This document shows positions 33,896 through 42,190 of a stretch of 64,000 nucleotides of DNA, piece by piece; the first letter of the stretch is position 1; each line of letters begins with the position of its first letter. The translations under genes and the position numbers were made by a program. The stretch lies in the NCBI GenBank assembly GCA_040385245.1, contig JAZKHT010000001.1:744001-808000 (forward strand). Direction: 5' to 3'. The stretch is from JAZKHT01 sp040385245. GTDB lineage: Bacteria; Pseudomonadota; Alphaproteobacteria; Rhodobacterales; Rhodobacteraceae. The notes beneath the pieces were generated by a model. The model had not been told where the DNA came from and made no database searches. It saw only the letters and a program-made list of their open reading frames with translations.

Positions 33896-35446
33896 ATGAT
33901 CTATCACAGCACGCTGCCCGCGCTGGCGGTGCGGGATATCTCCATCACCGAACGCCTGTTCGAAGGGTTGGCATCAGACCCTGACCGCGTCGTTCTGATC
34001 GACGGTCCATCCGGGCGCAGTCTGACCGCCGCCGCCCTGCGCGACCAGATCGCGCGTTTGGCGGGTGGTCTGCACGCGACAGGGGTTGGCCCCGGCACGG
34101 TGGTTGCGATCATGGCGCCGAACATGCCCGAATATGCAGTGGTCTTTCACGCCGTGGCCTATGCGGGCGGCACCGTGACCACGATCAATCCCACCTATAC
34201 CGTGCCCGAGGTACGGCATCAGTTGACCGATGCGGCGGCAACGATTGTCGTGACCGTTCCACCCTTGCTGGACACCGTCCGGGCGGCGACCGAGGGCACT
34301 GGCGTGGTCGAGGTTGTCACCATCGGCGCGGCAGAGGGGCACCGCACGATTGCCGATCTGGCAGGTGATCCCTTGGGCGCGCAGGTGCCGGTCGATCTGG
34401 ACGATCATCTGGTGGTGCTGCCTTATTCGTCGGGCACCACGGGCCTGCCCAAAGGCGTGATGCTGTCGCATCGCAACCTTGTGGTGAACCTGGATCAGGT
34501 GCTGGTGATGATGGGCGACGTTGCAGGCGAAACCACGGTCGCCTTTCTGCCGTTCTTTCACATCTACGGGCTGAACGTGCTGATGAACCCCTTTCTGGCC
34601 GGGGGGGCCACGCTGGTGACCATGCCTCGGTTTGATCTGGGGGCGTTCCTGACGCACACCCAGACCCACCGGGTAAAGCGCCTGTTGGTGGCCCCGCCGG
34701 TGGCGATTGCCTTGGCCAAGCATCCGATGGTGGACCAGTTCGATCTGTCGTCGCTGAAAATTCTGTTGTCCGCCGCCGCCCCCCTTGGGGCCGAGGTGGC
34801 CGAGGCCTGCGCCCGCCGTCTGGGTTGCGTCGCCATTCAGGGCTATGGCATGACCGAACTGTCGCCCATGTCGCATTGTGTGCCGCACCACAGCCCGCGT
34901 CTTGGGTCAGTCGGCGTGAACACGCCGAACACCGAATGCCGCATCGTCGATCCGGTCACCGGCGCATCCCTGCCGCCGGGGCAGGAGGGAGAGGTCTGGG
35001 TGCGTGGTCCGCAGGTTATGAAGGGCTATCTGAACAACCCCGACGCAACCGCCCGTTCACTTGATGCCGATGGCTGGCTGAAGACCGGCGATCTGGCGGT
35101 CTATGACGCGGACGGGTTTCTGTACATCCGCGACCGGCTGAAAGAACTGATCAAGGTCAAGGGATTTCAGGTCGCCCCGGCAGAAGTAGAGGCCGAATTG
35201 CTGGGCCACGCGTCCGTCAGCGATGCCGCCGTGATCGGACAGCCCGATGACGAGGCCGGAGAGGTGCCCGTCGCTTTTGTCGTGACCACAGGCCCGCAGG
35301 ACGCTGAGGCGATCCTTGCGCATCTGCGCGGCACACTTGCCAGCTACAAGGTGCCCCGTGCTGTGCATTTTGTGGACGCGATCCCGAAATCCGCCAGCGG
35401 CAAGATCCTGCGCCGCGTGCTGCGCGACCGTTTGGCGACCGGTTAG
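33896..35446 (+). CDS. AMP-binding acyl-CoA ligase (4-coumarate-CoA ligase type)
   Basis: 516 residues. ANL-superfamily enzyme that activates a carboxylic acid with ATP and joins it to CoA. Motifs in order: VLPYSSGTTGLPKGVMLSHRNL (P-loop-like, about residues 177-198), FLPFFHIYGLNVL (about 218), GYGMTELSPMSHC (about 318), GEVWVRGPQVMKGYLNN (about 365), WLKTGDLAVYDADGFLYIRDR (about 394), LIKVKGFQVAPAEVEAEL (about 418) and the catalytic Lys in IPKSASGKILRRVLRD (about 500-515). The 4CL-like order suggests an aromatic or short/medium acyl substrate, undefined. The start ATG is preceded by GGGGGAGGACG. It is followed by the inverted-repeat element at 35471-35579. Confidence 0.88.
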   Translation: MIYHSTLPALAVRDISITERLFEGLASDPDRVVLIDGPSGRSLTAAALRDQIARLAGGLHATGVGPGTVVAIMAPNMPEYAVVFHAVAYAGGTVTTINPTYTVPEVRHQLTDAAATIVVTVPPLLDTVRAATEGTGVVEVVTIGAAEGHRTIADLAGDPLGAQVPVDLDDHLVVLPYSSGTTGLPKGVMLSHRNLVVNLDQVLVMMGDVAGETTVAFLPFFHIYGLNVLMNPFLAGGATLVTMPRFDLGAFLTHTQTHRVKRLLVAPPVAIALAKHPMVDQFDLSSLKILLSAAAPLGAEVAEACARRLGCVAIQGYGMTELSPMSHCVPHHSPRLGSVGVNTPNTECRIVDPVTGASLPPGQEGEVWVRGPQVMKGYLNNPDATARSLDADGWLKTGDLAVYDADGFLYIRDRLKELIKVKGFQVAPAEVEAELLGHASVSDAAVIGQPDDEAGEVPVAFVVTTGPQDAEAILAHLRGTLASYKVPRAVHFVDAIPKSASGKILRRVLRDRLATG

Positions 35447-35470
35447 GACAGGACGTTTTTTCTACGAATA

Positions 35471-35579
35471 ATCAGGTGATTGGTCCGCGACGTTTCCGCA
35501 AGTTTCAATCGCGACAGAGTATTTTTGCGAAGAAAAAGCCGATTATGCACGTCAGATGAGGTGCGGCCAATAACCTGAT
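35471..35579. repeat. Inverted-repeat element holding a motif copy
   Basis: Left arm ATCAGGTGATTGGTCCGC (35471-35488) and right arm GCGGCCAATAACCTGAT (35563-35579) are inverted copies with one mismatch and one extra base. Between them lies the recurring motif at 35517-35540. The element fills the convergent gap between the acyl-CoA ligase and moaA. No target-site duplication is evident, so both a folded terminator RNA and a small miniature element remain possible. Confidence 0.6.
35517..35540 (+). repeat. Recurring intergenic motif, copy 5
   Basis: 24-base stretch starting GAGTATTTTTGC and ending GAAGAAAAAGCC, 22 of 24 bases identical to copies 1 and 3. It lies centrally in the inverted-repeat element. 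Confidence 0.8.
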
Positions 35580-35597
35580 GACGTGACTGGTTTTTCG

Positions 35598-36611
35598 TCA
35601 ACCGCCGGTATGGCTCATGTGGCGGGTCATCTGACCTGTCACCGTCTGGCGGGAATAGTCGAAATCGTGGCCTTTGGGTTTTTTGGCGATGGCCGCGCGA
35701 ATGGCCTGTTCAAGACGCGCATCTTCCGGGCCGGCGCGCAGGGGGGCGCGCAAGTCGGCCATGTCTTCCTGCCCCAGGCACATGTACAACTCTCCGGTGC
35801 AGGTCAGCCGCACACGGTTGCAGCTTTCGCAGAAATTATGCGTCAGGGGCGTGATGAACCCGATGCGCTGCCCGGTTTCGGCGAGCCGGACATAGCGGGC
35901 AGGCCCGCCGGTGCGGTCGGGCAGGTCGATCAGGGTAAAGCGTTCGGCCAGTCGCGCGCGCAGGTCTTTCAGTGACCAGTATTGATCAAGCCGGTCCTCG
36001 TTGCCCAGATCCCCCATCGGCATCACCTCGATGAAGGTCAGATCGTGGCCTTCGCGGGCGCACCAGTCTGCCAGGGTGAACAGCTCATCCTCGTTGAAGC
36101 CTTTCAGCGCGACGACGTTGATCTTGACCCGTAGGCCCGCTTCTTTCGCGGCCTCGATCCCATCCAGCACCTGCCCTAACCTGCCCCAGCGGGTGATTTC
36201 GGCGAATTTGCCCGCGTCCAGCGTGTCAAGCGACACGTTGATCCGCCGGATGCCGCATTCGGCCAGTTCGGCCGCGTATTTGCGCAACTGGCTGCCGTTG
36301 GTGGTCAGTGTCAGTTCCTTCAGCGCGCCGCTGTCCAGATGCCGGGACATGGCGCGAAAGAAGGTCATGATGCCCTTGCGGACAAGGGGTTCGCCCCCGG
36401 TGATGCGCAGCTTTTCCACACCCATCCGGACAAAGGCCGAACACAGCCGATCCAGTTCTTCCAGCGTTAGCAGATCGGCCTTGGGCAGGAAGGTCATGTT
36501 CTCGGACATGCAATAGACGCAGCGGAAATCGCAGCGGTCGGTGACCGACACCCGCAGATAGGAAATCGCGCGGGCGAAGGGGTCGATCAGCGGGGGGGTC
36601 AGGATGTTCAT
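35598..36611 (-). CDS. moaA: GTP 3',8-cyclase MoaA
   Basis: 337 residues. Radical-SAM enzyme that rearranges GTP to 3',8-cyclo-7,8-dihydro-GTP, the first step of molybdenum cofactor synthesis with MoaC. The first 4Fe-4S site is CDFRCVYC (about residues 27-34), SAM is bound near RITGGEPLVRKG (about 69), and the second cluster at the C-terminus is visible as NFCESCNRVRLTCTGELYMCLG (about residues 263-284). Length is normal. Start ATG 36611 is chosen because it begins the usual MNILTPPLIDPFARAISYLRVSVTDRC run. No moaC or other moa gene is adjacent in the window. Confidence 0.95.
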   Translation of the reverse strand: MNILTPPLIDPFARAISYLRVSVTDRCDFRCVYCMSENMTFLPKADLLTLEELDRLCSAFVRMGVEKLRITGGEPLVRKGIMTFFRAMSRHLDSGALKELTLTTNGSQLRKYAAELAECGIRRINVSLDTLDAGKFAEITRWGRLGQVLDGIEAAKEAGLRVKINVVALKGFNEDELFTLADWCAREGHDLTFIEVMPMGDLGNEDRLDQYWSLKDLRARLAERFTLIDLPDRTGGPARYVRLAETGQRIGFITPLTHNFCESCNRVRLTCTGELYMCLGQEDMADLRAPLRAGPEDARLEQAIRAAIAKKPKGHDFDYSRQTVTGQMTRHMSHTGG

Positions 36612-36697
36612 GCCCCTAAGGTAGGAAACCGCGCAAGGTATCGCAAGCACGGATGCGCCTGTTGCGGGCGCGGCAGCGGCAGACTATCGTCGCAGGC

Positions 36698-37147
36698 ATG
36701 ACCCGCATCAGCCAAATCACCGCCCTGTCGTTGCTTGCCCTGTCCCTGTCCGGTTGCGCTGTGGTGGACCGCCTGCGCGGCCCTGCCGCTGCACCTGCGC
36801 CGGTTGCCCGCCCGTCCGACCTGCCAGGCACCACGGGCGCGCAAAGCGCCGACGCGCTGGACACCACGACCGAGGCAGAGCGTGCGGCGGCCCTTGCCGC
36901 GCCTGCCGGTGGCCGCGCTTTGGGCGCGGTCGTCGTGGCGCTGGGCAGCCCGGCCGAGCAGGGTTTCTGGCTGCGATCGGCCCTTGTCACCGTGCCCGCA
37001 AAGGGGCGCGTCACGACGGCGGATGGCAAATCCGTGGCCGTCGATCTGCAACCCGGCGCGGGTGGTGCCTTGTTGTCGCTGGCGGCGTTCCGGGCGCTGG
37101 GCCTGTCGTTGACCAGCTTGCCCGAGGTGACGGTTTTCGTCGAATAG
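36698..37147 (+). CDS. Small putative lipoprotein of unknown function
   Basis: 149 residues. The N-terminus ITALSLLALSLSGCAVVDRL carries a lipobox (LSGC), so the mature protein should be anchored in the outer or inner membrane by Cys of about residue 20. After an Ala/Pro-rich linker (about residues 27-65) comes a compact domain with GGRALGAVVVALGSPAEQGFWLRSALV and VTTADGKSVAVDLQPGAGGALLSLAAFRALGLSL. This resembles small Rhodobacteraceae lipoproteins I cannot name with confidence. It starts at ATG 36698; no clear ribosome site. Convergent with alkD, three bases apart. Confidence 0.65.
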   Translation: MTRISQITALSLLALSLSGCAVVDRLRGPAAAPAPVARPSDLPGTTGAQSADALDTTTEAERAAALAAPAGGRALGAVVVALGSPAEQGFWLRSALVTVPAKGRVTTADGKSVAVDLQPGAGGALLSLAAFRALGLSLTSLPEVTVFVE

Positions 37148-37150
37148 CCG

Positions 37151-37828
37151 TCAGGGCAGAAAGCGCGCCGCTTCTTTCCGGGCAAAGGATTTCAGGCCCG
37201 CGCCATGCGCATCAAGAAAGGCCGCGGCCCGGCCAGCATCATGCTTTGACAGATCGCGCACCCACCAGGCGATGGCCTTCTGGATGAACCAGTCGCGGTC
37301 GGTCACGTAACTCGCGGCCCACCCCAGCGCGCGTTCACGGATATCCAGATCGGCCGGTTTCGGGTTCGGCAGCTTGGCGAAGGGCAGGGTGATCACCAGC
37401 GCGGCACGGCGCGCCCACATGTTGGGGTGGGTGGTCCAGCCTTGCACCGTTTCGATCCGGCTGGGGTCTGCCACCAGCCGCTTTTGCCCGGCAAGACTGG
37501 CGTAATCGGCGATGGCCCAGGCATCAAAGGTGGGCACCCAGGCGCAGATCAGGTCCCAGGCCGCAGAATCGTCCGGGCGGATGCGCGCCTGCGTCAGCAG
37601 TTTTGCCGCCGCCACCCGCGCCTCGTGGATGTCCGTCTCCCACAGGTCTGCGGCAAGCTGGATGCGGTCGTCCAGCGACAGGGCCGCGCGCCAGTCGGCC
37701 ACCAACGCCTCGATGGCGGGGACGGGGATGCCAAGGTAACGGCGCTTTGCCTTGTGATAGGCCAGCATTTCGGCGGATTTTTCGGCATCCGCCTGTGATT
37801 CAAGCGCGGCCAGCGCGTCGACGATCAT
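37151..37828 (-). CDS. alkD: DNA alkylation repair protein (AlkD-like HEAT-repeat)
   Basis: 225 residues, all-helical HEAT-repeat glycosylase family that removes alkylated bases such as 7-methylguanine. Family pieces: YHKAKRRYLGIPVPAIEALV (about residue 24-43), ETDIHEARVAAAKLL (about 63), WDLICAWVPTFDAWAIADY (about 90-108), MWARRAALVITLPF (about 136) and the C-terminal DWFIQKAIAWWVRDLSKHD. It is translationally coupled to glmS: the alkD ATG overlaps the glmS stop by four bases. Catalytic residues are inferred by analogy only, since an Asp is the expected catalytic residue and several are present. Confidence 0.8.
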   Translation of the reverse strand: MIVDALAALESQADAEKSAEMLAYHKAKRRYLGIPVPAIEALVADWRAALSLDDRIQLAADLWETDIHEARVAAAKLLTQARIRPDDSAAWDLICAWVPTFDAWAIADYASLAGQKRLVADPSRIETVQGWTTHPNMWARRAALVITLPFAKLPNPKPADLDIRERALGWAASYVTDRDWFIQKAIAWWVRDLSKHDAGRAAAFLDAHGAGLKSFARKEAARFLP

Positions 37829-39645
37829 TCGACCGTCACCGATTTGGCCAGATTGCGCGGCTGATCGACGTCCGTGCCTTTGGCGATGGCGGTGTGATAG
37901 GCCAGCAGTTGCGCAGGCACCGCATAGAGGATCGGCGCAAAGATGGGTGCCACCTGCGGCAGGGTCAGCGTGCGCCAGGTGCCCATGCCCGCCTCGGCCA
38001 CACCGGCGGCGTCCGAGATCAGCAGCACGCGGCCATGACGGGCCATCACCTCTTGCATGTTTGAGACGGTCTTGTCGAACAGGGCGTCGCGCGGGGCCAG
38101 CACGATCACCGGCACGTCGGCGTCGATCAAGGCGATGGGGCCATGTTTCAGTTCGCCTGACGCATAGCCTTCGGCGTGGATGTAGCTGATTTCCTTCAGC
38201 TTCAGCGCGCCTTCCAGCGCCAGCGGGTACATCGCGCCCCGCCCCAGAAACAGCACGTCCTGCGCGCGGGCCAGATCTTCGGCGATGGCGGCGATATCGC
38301 CTGACAGGGTCATCGCGTGGTTCATCAGGCCGGGCAGATTGCCAAGGTCGGTCAGATGCCGGGCCAGTGCGTCCGCGTCGATCCGGCCCCGGTCAAGGGC
38401 TGCCTTCAAGGCCAGCAGCGCCAGCACTGTCAGCTGACAGGTGAACGCCTTGGTTGACGCCACCCCCACCTCGACCCCCGCCAGAATGGGCAGGGATAAA
38501 TCGCTTTCGCGCGCGATGGAGGATGTCGGCACGTTCACCACCGACACGACCTTTGCCACCTTGTCGCGGGTATAGCGCAGGGCGGCCAGCGTATCGGCCG
38601 TCTCGCCCGACTGGCTGACGAACAGCGCCCAGGATGTGGGCGACAGGGGCGGCTCGCGGTAGCGGAATTCGGACGCGACATCGATGTCGACGGGCAGGCC
38701 CGCGATCTGTTCGAACCAGTATTTCGCCACGTGGCAAGCATAGCTGGCGGTGCCACAGGCGACCATGGTGATGCGGTCAACGCCGCTGAAATCCACACCG
38801 TCAGGCAGGCGCAGGCTGATGCCGTTGGGGCCAAGATAATGGCGCAGCGCATCGGCGATCACCACGGGCTGTTCGGCGATTTCCTTGGCCATGAAGTGTT
38901 TGTAGCCCGCCTTTTCGATGCGGGTGGCGTCGATCTGGATGCGGGTTTCGGCCCGGTTCGCCAACCGGTCGGCGGCATCGAATATCTGCGCACCGGCGCG
39001 GGTGATCACCGCCCAGTCGCCTTCTTCCAGATAGGTGATGCGGTCGGTCATCGGCGCAAGGGCGATGGCGTCAGACCCCACGAACATCTCGCCCGAACCA
39101 TGCCCGATGGCCAGCGGGCTGCCTTTGCGGGCGGCGATCATCAGATCGTCCTGCCCGTCAAACAGAAAGCACAGCGCAAAGGCCCCGTGCAGGCGGTGCA
39201 GGGTGGCGCGTGCAGCCTCGACCGGGGTCAAGCCACGGTCCATGTGCAGGCGCGTCAGCAGGGCAACGGTTTCGGTGTCGGTCTCGGATTCGAACGCGAG
39301 CCCTGCGGCGGAGAGTTCGGCGCGCAGGTCGCGGAAATTCTCGATGATGCCGTTGTGGACGACGGCCACAGCACCCGCCTTGTGCGGATGCGCGTTGGTC
39401 ACGGTGGCCGCCCCATGGGTGGCCCAGCGGGTGTGGCCGATACCAGCCTTGCCCGCCAGGGGGTTGTGCACCAGCAGGTCGGACAGGTTCACCAGTTTGC
39501 CCACCGCGCGGCGACGGTCCAGCGTGCCGTGGTTGACCGTCGCGATCCCGGCGCTGTCATAGCCGCGGTATTCCAGACGCTTCAGCGCCTCGACCAGCAG
39601 GGGGGCCGCCTCGTGGTTGCCCAGAACGCCGACGATGCCGCACAT
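37825..39645 (-). CDS. glmS: Glutamine--fructose-6-phosphate aminotransferase (isomerising)
   Basis: 606 residues, normal length. Makes glucosamine-6-phosphate from fructose-6-phosphate and glutamine, for peptidoglycan and lipopolysaccharide. The N-terminal glutamine-amidotransferase domain starts MCGIVGVLG with Cys2 nucleophile and contains YRGYDSAGIATV (about residue 28), HTRWATHGAATVTNAHPH (about 71) and a VHNGIIENF block. Two SIS isomerase domains follow with CGTASYACHVAKYW (about 300), FVSQSGETADTLAALRY (about 347), LGRGAMYPLALEGALKLKEISYIHAEGYASGELKHGPIAL (about 470-510). It overlaps glmU by one base (TAATG) and alkD by four. Confidence 0.97.
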   Translation of the reverse strand: MCGIVGVLGNHEAAPLLVEALKRLEYRGYDSAGIATVNHGTLDRRRAVGKLVNLSDLLVHNPLAGKAGIGHTRWATHGAATVTNAHPHKAGAVAVVHNGIIENFRDLRAELSAAGLAFESETDTETVALLTRLHMDRGLTPVEAARATLHRLHGAFALCFLFDGQDDLMIAARKGSPLAIGHGSGEMFVGSDAIALAPMTDRITYLEEGDWAVITRAGAQIFDAADRLANRAETRIQIDATRIEKAGYKHFMAKEIAEQPVVIADALRHYLGPNGISLRLPDGVDFSGVDRITMVACGTASYACHVAKYWFEQIAGLPVDIDVASEFRYREPPLSPTSWALFVSQSGETADTLAALRYTRDKVAKVVSVVNVPTSSIARESDLSLPILAGVEVGVASTKAFTCQLTVLALLALKAALDRGRIDADALARHLTDLGNLPGLMNHAMTLSGDIAAIAEDLARAQDVLFLGRGAMYPLALEGALKLKEISYIHAEGYASGELKHGPIALIDADVPVIVLAPRDALFDKTVSNMQEVMARHGRVLLISDAAGVAEAGMGTWRTLTLPQVAPIFAPILYAVPAQLLAYHTAIAKGTDVDQPRNLAKSVTVE

Positions 39646-40997
39646 TATGCTTTGCCTTTCTGGGCGGCCTTGATGGCGCGCAGCCTGTCCATCAACCGGG
39701 CCGCCAGACCCGGCTTGTTTTCCTGCCGCGCCCGCCCGATGGACAGCGCCTCGGCCGGGACGTCCTGCGTGATGACAGAACCTGAGGCCGTCATCGCCCG
39801 TGCGCCGATGGTGACCGGGGCCACCAGCATGGTGTCAGACCCGATAAAGGCATTTGCGCCGATCACGGTGCGATGCTTCATCACGCCATCATAATTGCAG
39901 GTGATCGTGCCTGCGCCGATATTGGTGAATTCGCCGACATGGGCATCGCCGAGATAGGTCAGGTGCCCGACCTTTACCCCTTCATCAAGGATCGCGTTCT
40001 TGATCTCGACAAAATTGCCGACATGCACATCCTCGGCCAGTTCCGCACCGGGACGCAGGCGGGCAAAGGGGCCGACGGTGGCACCCCGGCTGATGTGGCA
40101 ACCCTCAAGATGGCAGAACCCCTTGACCTCGGCCCCCGATTCAATGGTGACGGCGGGGCCGAAGATCACCGATGGCCCGATGATGGCATCGCGCCCGATG
40201 TGGGTATCCAGCGCGAAGAACACGGTTTCCGGTGCGGTCAGGGTCACCCCGTTTTCCATCGCGTCGGCGCGGGCACGGGATTGGAAGGCGGCTTCGGCCT
40301 GCGCCAGTTGCGTGCGGGTGTTGATGCCCAGCGTTTCCGCCTCGGCGCAGATCACGACGCCTGCGGTCAGACCGTCGGCGCGGGCCAGTTCCACGATGTC
40401 GGTCAGGTAATATTCACCGGCGGCATTGTTGTTGCCGACGCGGCCGACCAGATCGAACAGCACCTTGGCATCCGCGCAGATCACCCCGGAATTGCAAAGG
40501 GTTATGGCGCGTTCCTGTTCTGTCGCGTCCTTCCATTCGACGATGCGTTCCAGAGTGTCACCTGCCGTGATCAGGCGCCCGTATCGCCCCGGATCGGTGG
40601 CGTGAAAGCCCAACACGACAACGCCGTGCCGCGACCGCGCCGCCTGCATCAGTTCCAGCGTGCCGGCGCTGACGAACGGCGTGTCGCCATACAGCACCAG
40701 CGCATCGCCCGTCGCATCCGCCAGCAGGGGTGCCGCCTGCGCCACCGCATGGGCGGTGCCAAGTTGCGGCTCCTGCACCACGCAGACGGCGGTGTCGTCA
40801 TAGGCCAACGCCGCCTTGGCCACGACGTCCGCACCATGCCCGGTGACGACGACCACCCGTTCGGGATCAAGCGCGCGGCCAGCGGCCATGGCGTGATGCA
40901 AAAGCGGGGCCGCACCCACCTGATGCAGGACCTTTGGCAGGTCGGAATTCATCCGCGTGCCCTGTCCTGCGGCAAGAATGATGAGTGAAACCTGCAT
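39645..40997 (-). CDS. glmU: Bifunctional N-acetylglucosamine-1-phosphate uridylyltransferase/glucosamine-1-phosphate acetyltransferase
   Basis: 450 residues, normal length. Acetylates glucosamine-1-phosphate and then forms UDP-GlcNAc. The N-terminal pyrophosphorylase domain begins LIILAAGQGTRMNSDLPKVLH and contains the GDTPFVSAGTL block (about residue 105); the C-terminal domain is a left-handed beta helix with hexapeptide repeats (about residues 255-430), including KNAILDEGVKVGHLTYLGDAHVG and GTITCNYDGVMKHRTVIGANAFIGSDTMLVAPV. It sits immediately upstream of glmS with overlapping stop and start (TAATG), so the pair makes one pathway unit. GGGCAGC is the nearest ribosome site. Confidence 0.97.
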   Translation of the reverse strand: MQVSLIILAAGQGTRMNSDLPKVLHQVGAAPLLHHAMAAGRALDPERVVVVTGHGADVVAKAALAYDDTAVCVVQEPQLGTAHAVAQAAPLLADATGDALVLYGDTPFVSAGTLELMQAARSRHGVVVLGFHATDPGRYGRLITAGDTLERIVEWKDATEQERAITLCNSGVICADAKVLFDLVGRVGNNNAAGEYYLTDIVELARADGLTAGVVICAEAETLGINTRTQLAQAEAAFQSRARADAMENGVTLTAPETVFFALDTHIGRDAIIGPSVIFGPAVTIESGAEVKGFCHLEGCHISRGATVGPFARLRPGAELAEDVHVGNFVEIKNAILDEGVKVGHLTYLGDAHVGEFTNIGAGTITCNYDGVMKHRTVIGANAFIGSDTMLVAPVTIGARAMTASGSVITQDVPAEALSIGRARQENKPGLAARLMDRLRAIKAAQKGKA

Positions 40998-41081
40998 GCT
41001 GCCCCTTTCAATATCGGTGCGTCCGTTTTACCCCCATGGCGCGGGGCCGCAAGGGGCGGGTTCTTCACAGGAGTTTACCCA

Positions 41082-41753
41082 TTGTTGCAAGGCCTGCGCA
41101 CAGTCGTCTTTGATCTGGACGGAACACTGGCCGACACCTCGGCTGATCTTCTGGCTGCGGCCAATGCCTGCTTTCGCGGCATGGGGCACGGCGATCTGCT
41201 GGGACCGGACGATGCGCTGACCGCGTTTCACGGCGGGCGGGCGATGCTGCGGCTGGGGCTGTCGCGCCTGGGCAATGTGTCGGACGAGGTGATTTCGGCG
41301 CAATACCCTGTGCTGCTGGAGGCCTATGCCCAGGACATAGACACCCACACGCGCCTTTATCCCGGCGCTGTTGATGCCGTGATGGCGCTGCGGGCGCAGG
41401 GCTTTGCCGTGTCCATTTGCACCAACAAGCCCGCAGCCCTTGCCGAAACGCTGCTGCAGCGCCTTGGCATCAGGGATCTGTTCGGCGCGATGATCGGGGC
41501 GGACACCCTGCCGACGCGCAAGCCCGACATCGCCCCCTACCGGGCTGCGGTGGAACGGGCGGGCGGGCAGGTGGCACGGTCCATGCTGGTGGGCGACACC
41601 GAGACGGACCGAAAGACCGGCCTTGCCGCAGGTGTGCCGGTGGCGCTGGTCACCTTTGGCCCCGAAGGCCGCGCCATCGAACGGCTGGCCCCTGACGCGC
41701 TGCTGGACCATTTCGACGATCTGCCCGCACTGGCGCAGCGCCTGATACCCTAA
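41082..41753 (+). CDS. gph: Phosphoglycolate phosphatase-like HAD hydrolase
   Basis: 223 residues. HAD-superfamily phosphatase, by family probably removing phosphate from 2-phosphoglycolate, a by-product of DNA repair or of Rubisco oxygenation. Motif I is VFDLDGTLADTSADL (Asp nucleophile, about residues 10-24), motif II SICTNKPAALAETLLQRLGI (about 114), motif III/IV LVGDTETDRKTGLAAGVPVALVTFG (about 170). A cap domain lies between motifs I and II. The start is TTG at 41082 with CAGGAG well spaced in front; no ATG fits. The last four bases overlap the convergent small gene. Substrate is inferred. Confidence 0.85.
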   Translation: MLQGLRTVVFDLDGTLADTSADLLAAANACFRGMGHGDLLGPDDALTAFHGGRAMLRLGLSRLGNVSDEVISAQYPVLLEAYAQDIDTHTRLYPGAVDAVMALRAQGFAVSICTNKPAALAETLLQRLGIRDLFGAMIGADTLPTRKPDIAPYRAAVERAGGQVARSMLVGDTETDRKTGLAAGVPVALVTFGPEGRAIERLAPDALLDHFDDLPALAQRLIP

Positions 41754-42139
41754 ACGCCCACGTCCGGGCCGGGGCAGATCAGCGGTTTGTCACTTTGCGC
41801 GACTTCGGACAGCGGGTTGCCCGACGGATCACCCATGAACAGCGCGCGCAGGCCATCCGGTTCGCGATAAAAGCTCCAGCATTGGGGGCCGGGTTCGGCC
41901 TCGTACTGAAAACAGATCAGGCCGTTATCCTCGAACCACGTGCCGCGCTGACATTCGCTGTCGGCAAAGGCCCAGATCACCTTGCGGCCGGGCAGATATT
42001 GTTCGGTTCCCCAGATATCGCTGCCTTGGGCATAGGACAGGGTCTTGCCGGTGGCATAGGCCTCGAACTCGGCCGCCGTCAGGGGTGTCTGGGCGGCGGC
42101 GGGCAGGGCCAGCAGCAGGAACAGAACGGTCAGGCGCAT
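41750..42139 (-). CDS. Small secreted protein of unknown function
   Basis: 129 residues with a signal peptide MRLTVLFLLLALPAAA, cut before QTPLTAAEFEAY. The mature part has four Cys (ECQRGTW, LICFQYE, PQCWSF, LICPG), which could form two disulfides in the periplasm, and a repeated Trp/Tyr/Gly content typical of small beta proteins. I recognise the general shape of a Rhodobacteraceae periplasmic family but cannot name it. It sits between gph (overlapping by four bases) and the membrane hydroxylase. No charged active-site pattern is evident. Confidence 0.7.
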   Translation of the reverse strand: MRLTVLFLLLALPAAAQTPLTAAEFEAYATGKTLSYAQGSDIWGTEQYLPGRKVIWAFADSECQRGTWFEDNGLICFQYEAEPGPQCWSFYREPDGLRALFMGDPSGNPLSEVAQSDKPLICPGPDVGV

Positions 42140-42190
42140 GTCATCCCCCAGTTTGGGCGAAAGGTGCCAGAGGTGCCGCGTCTTGGCCAG

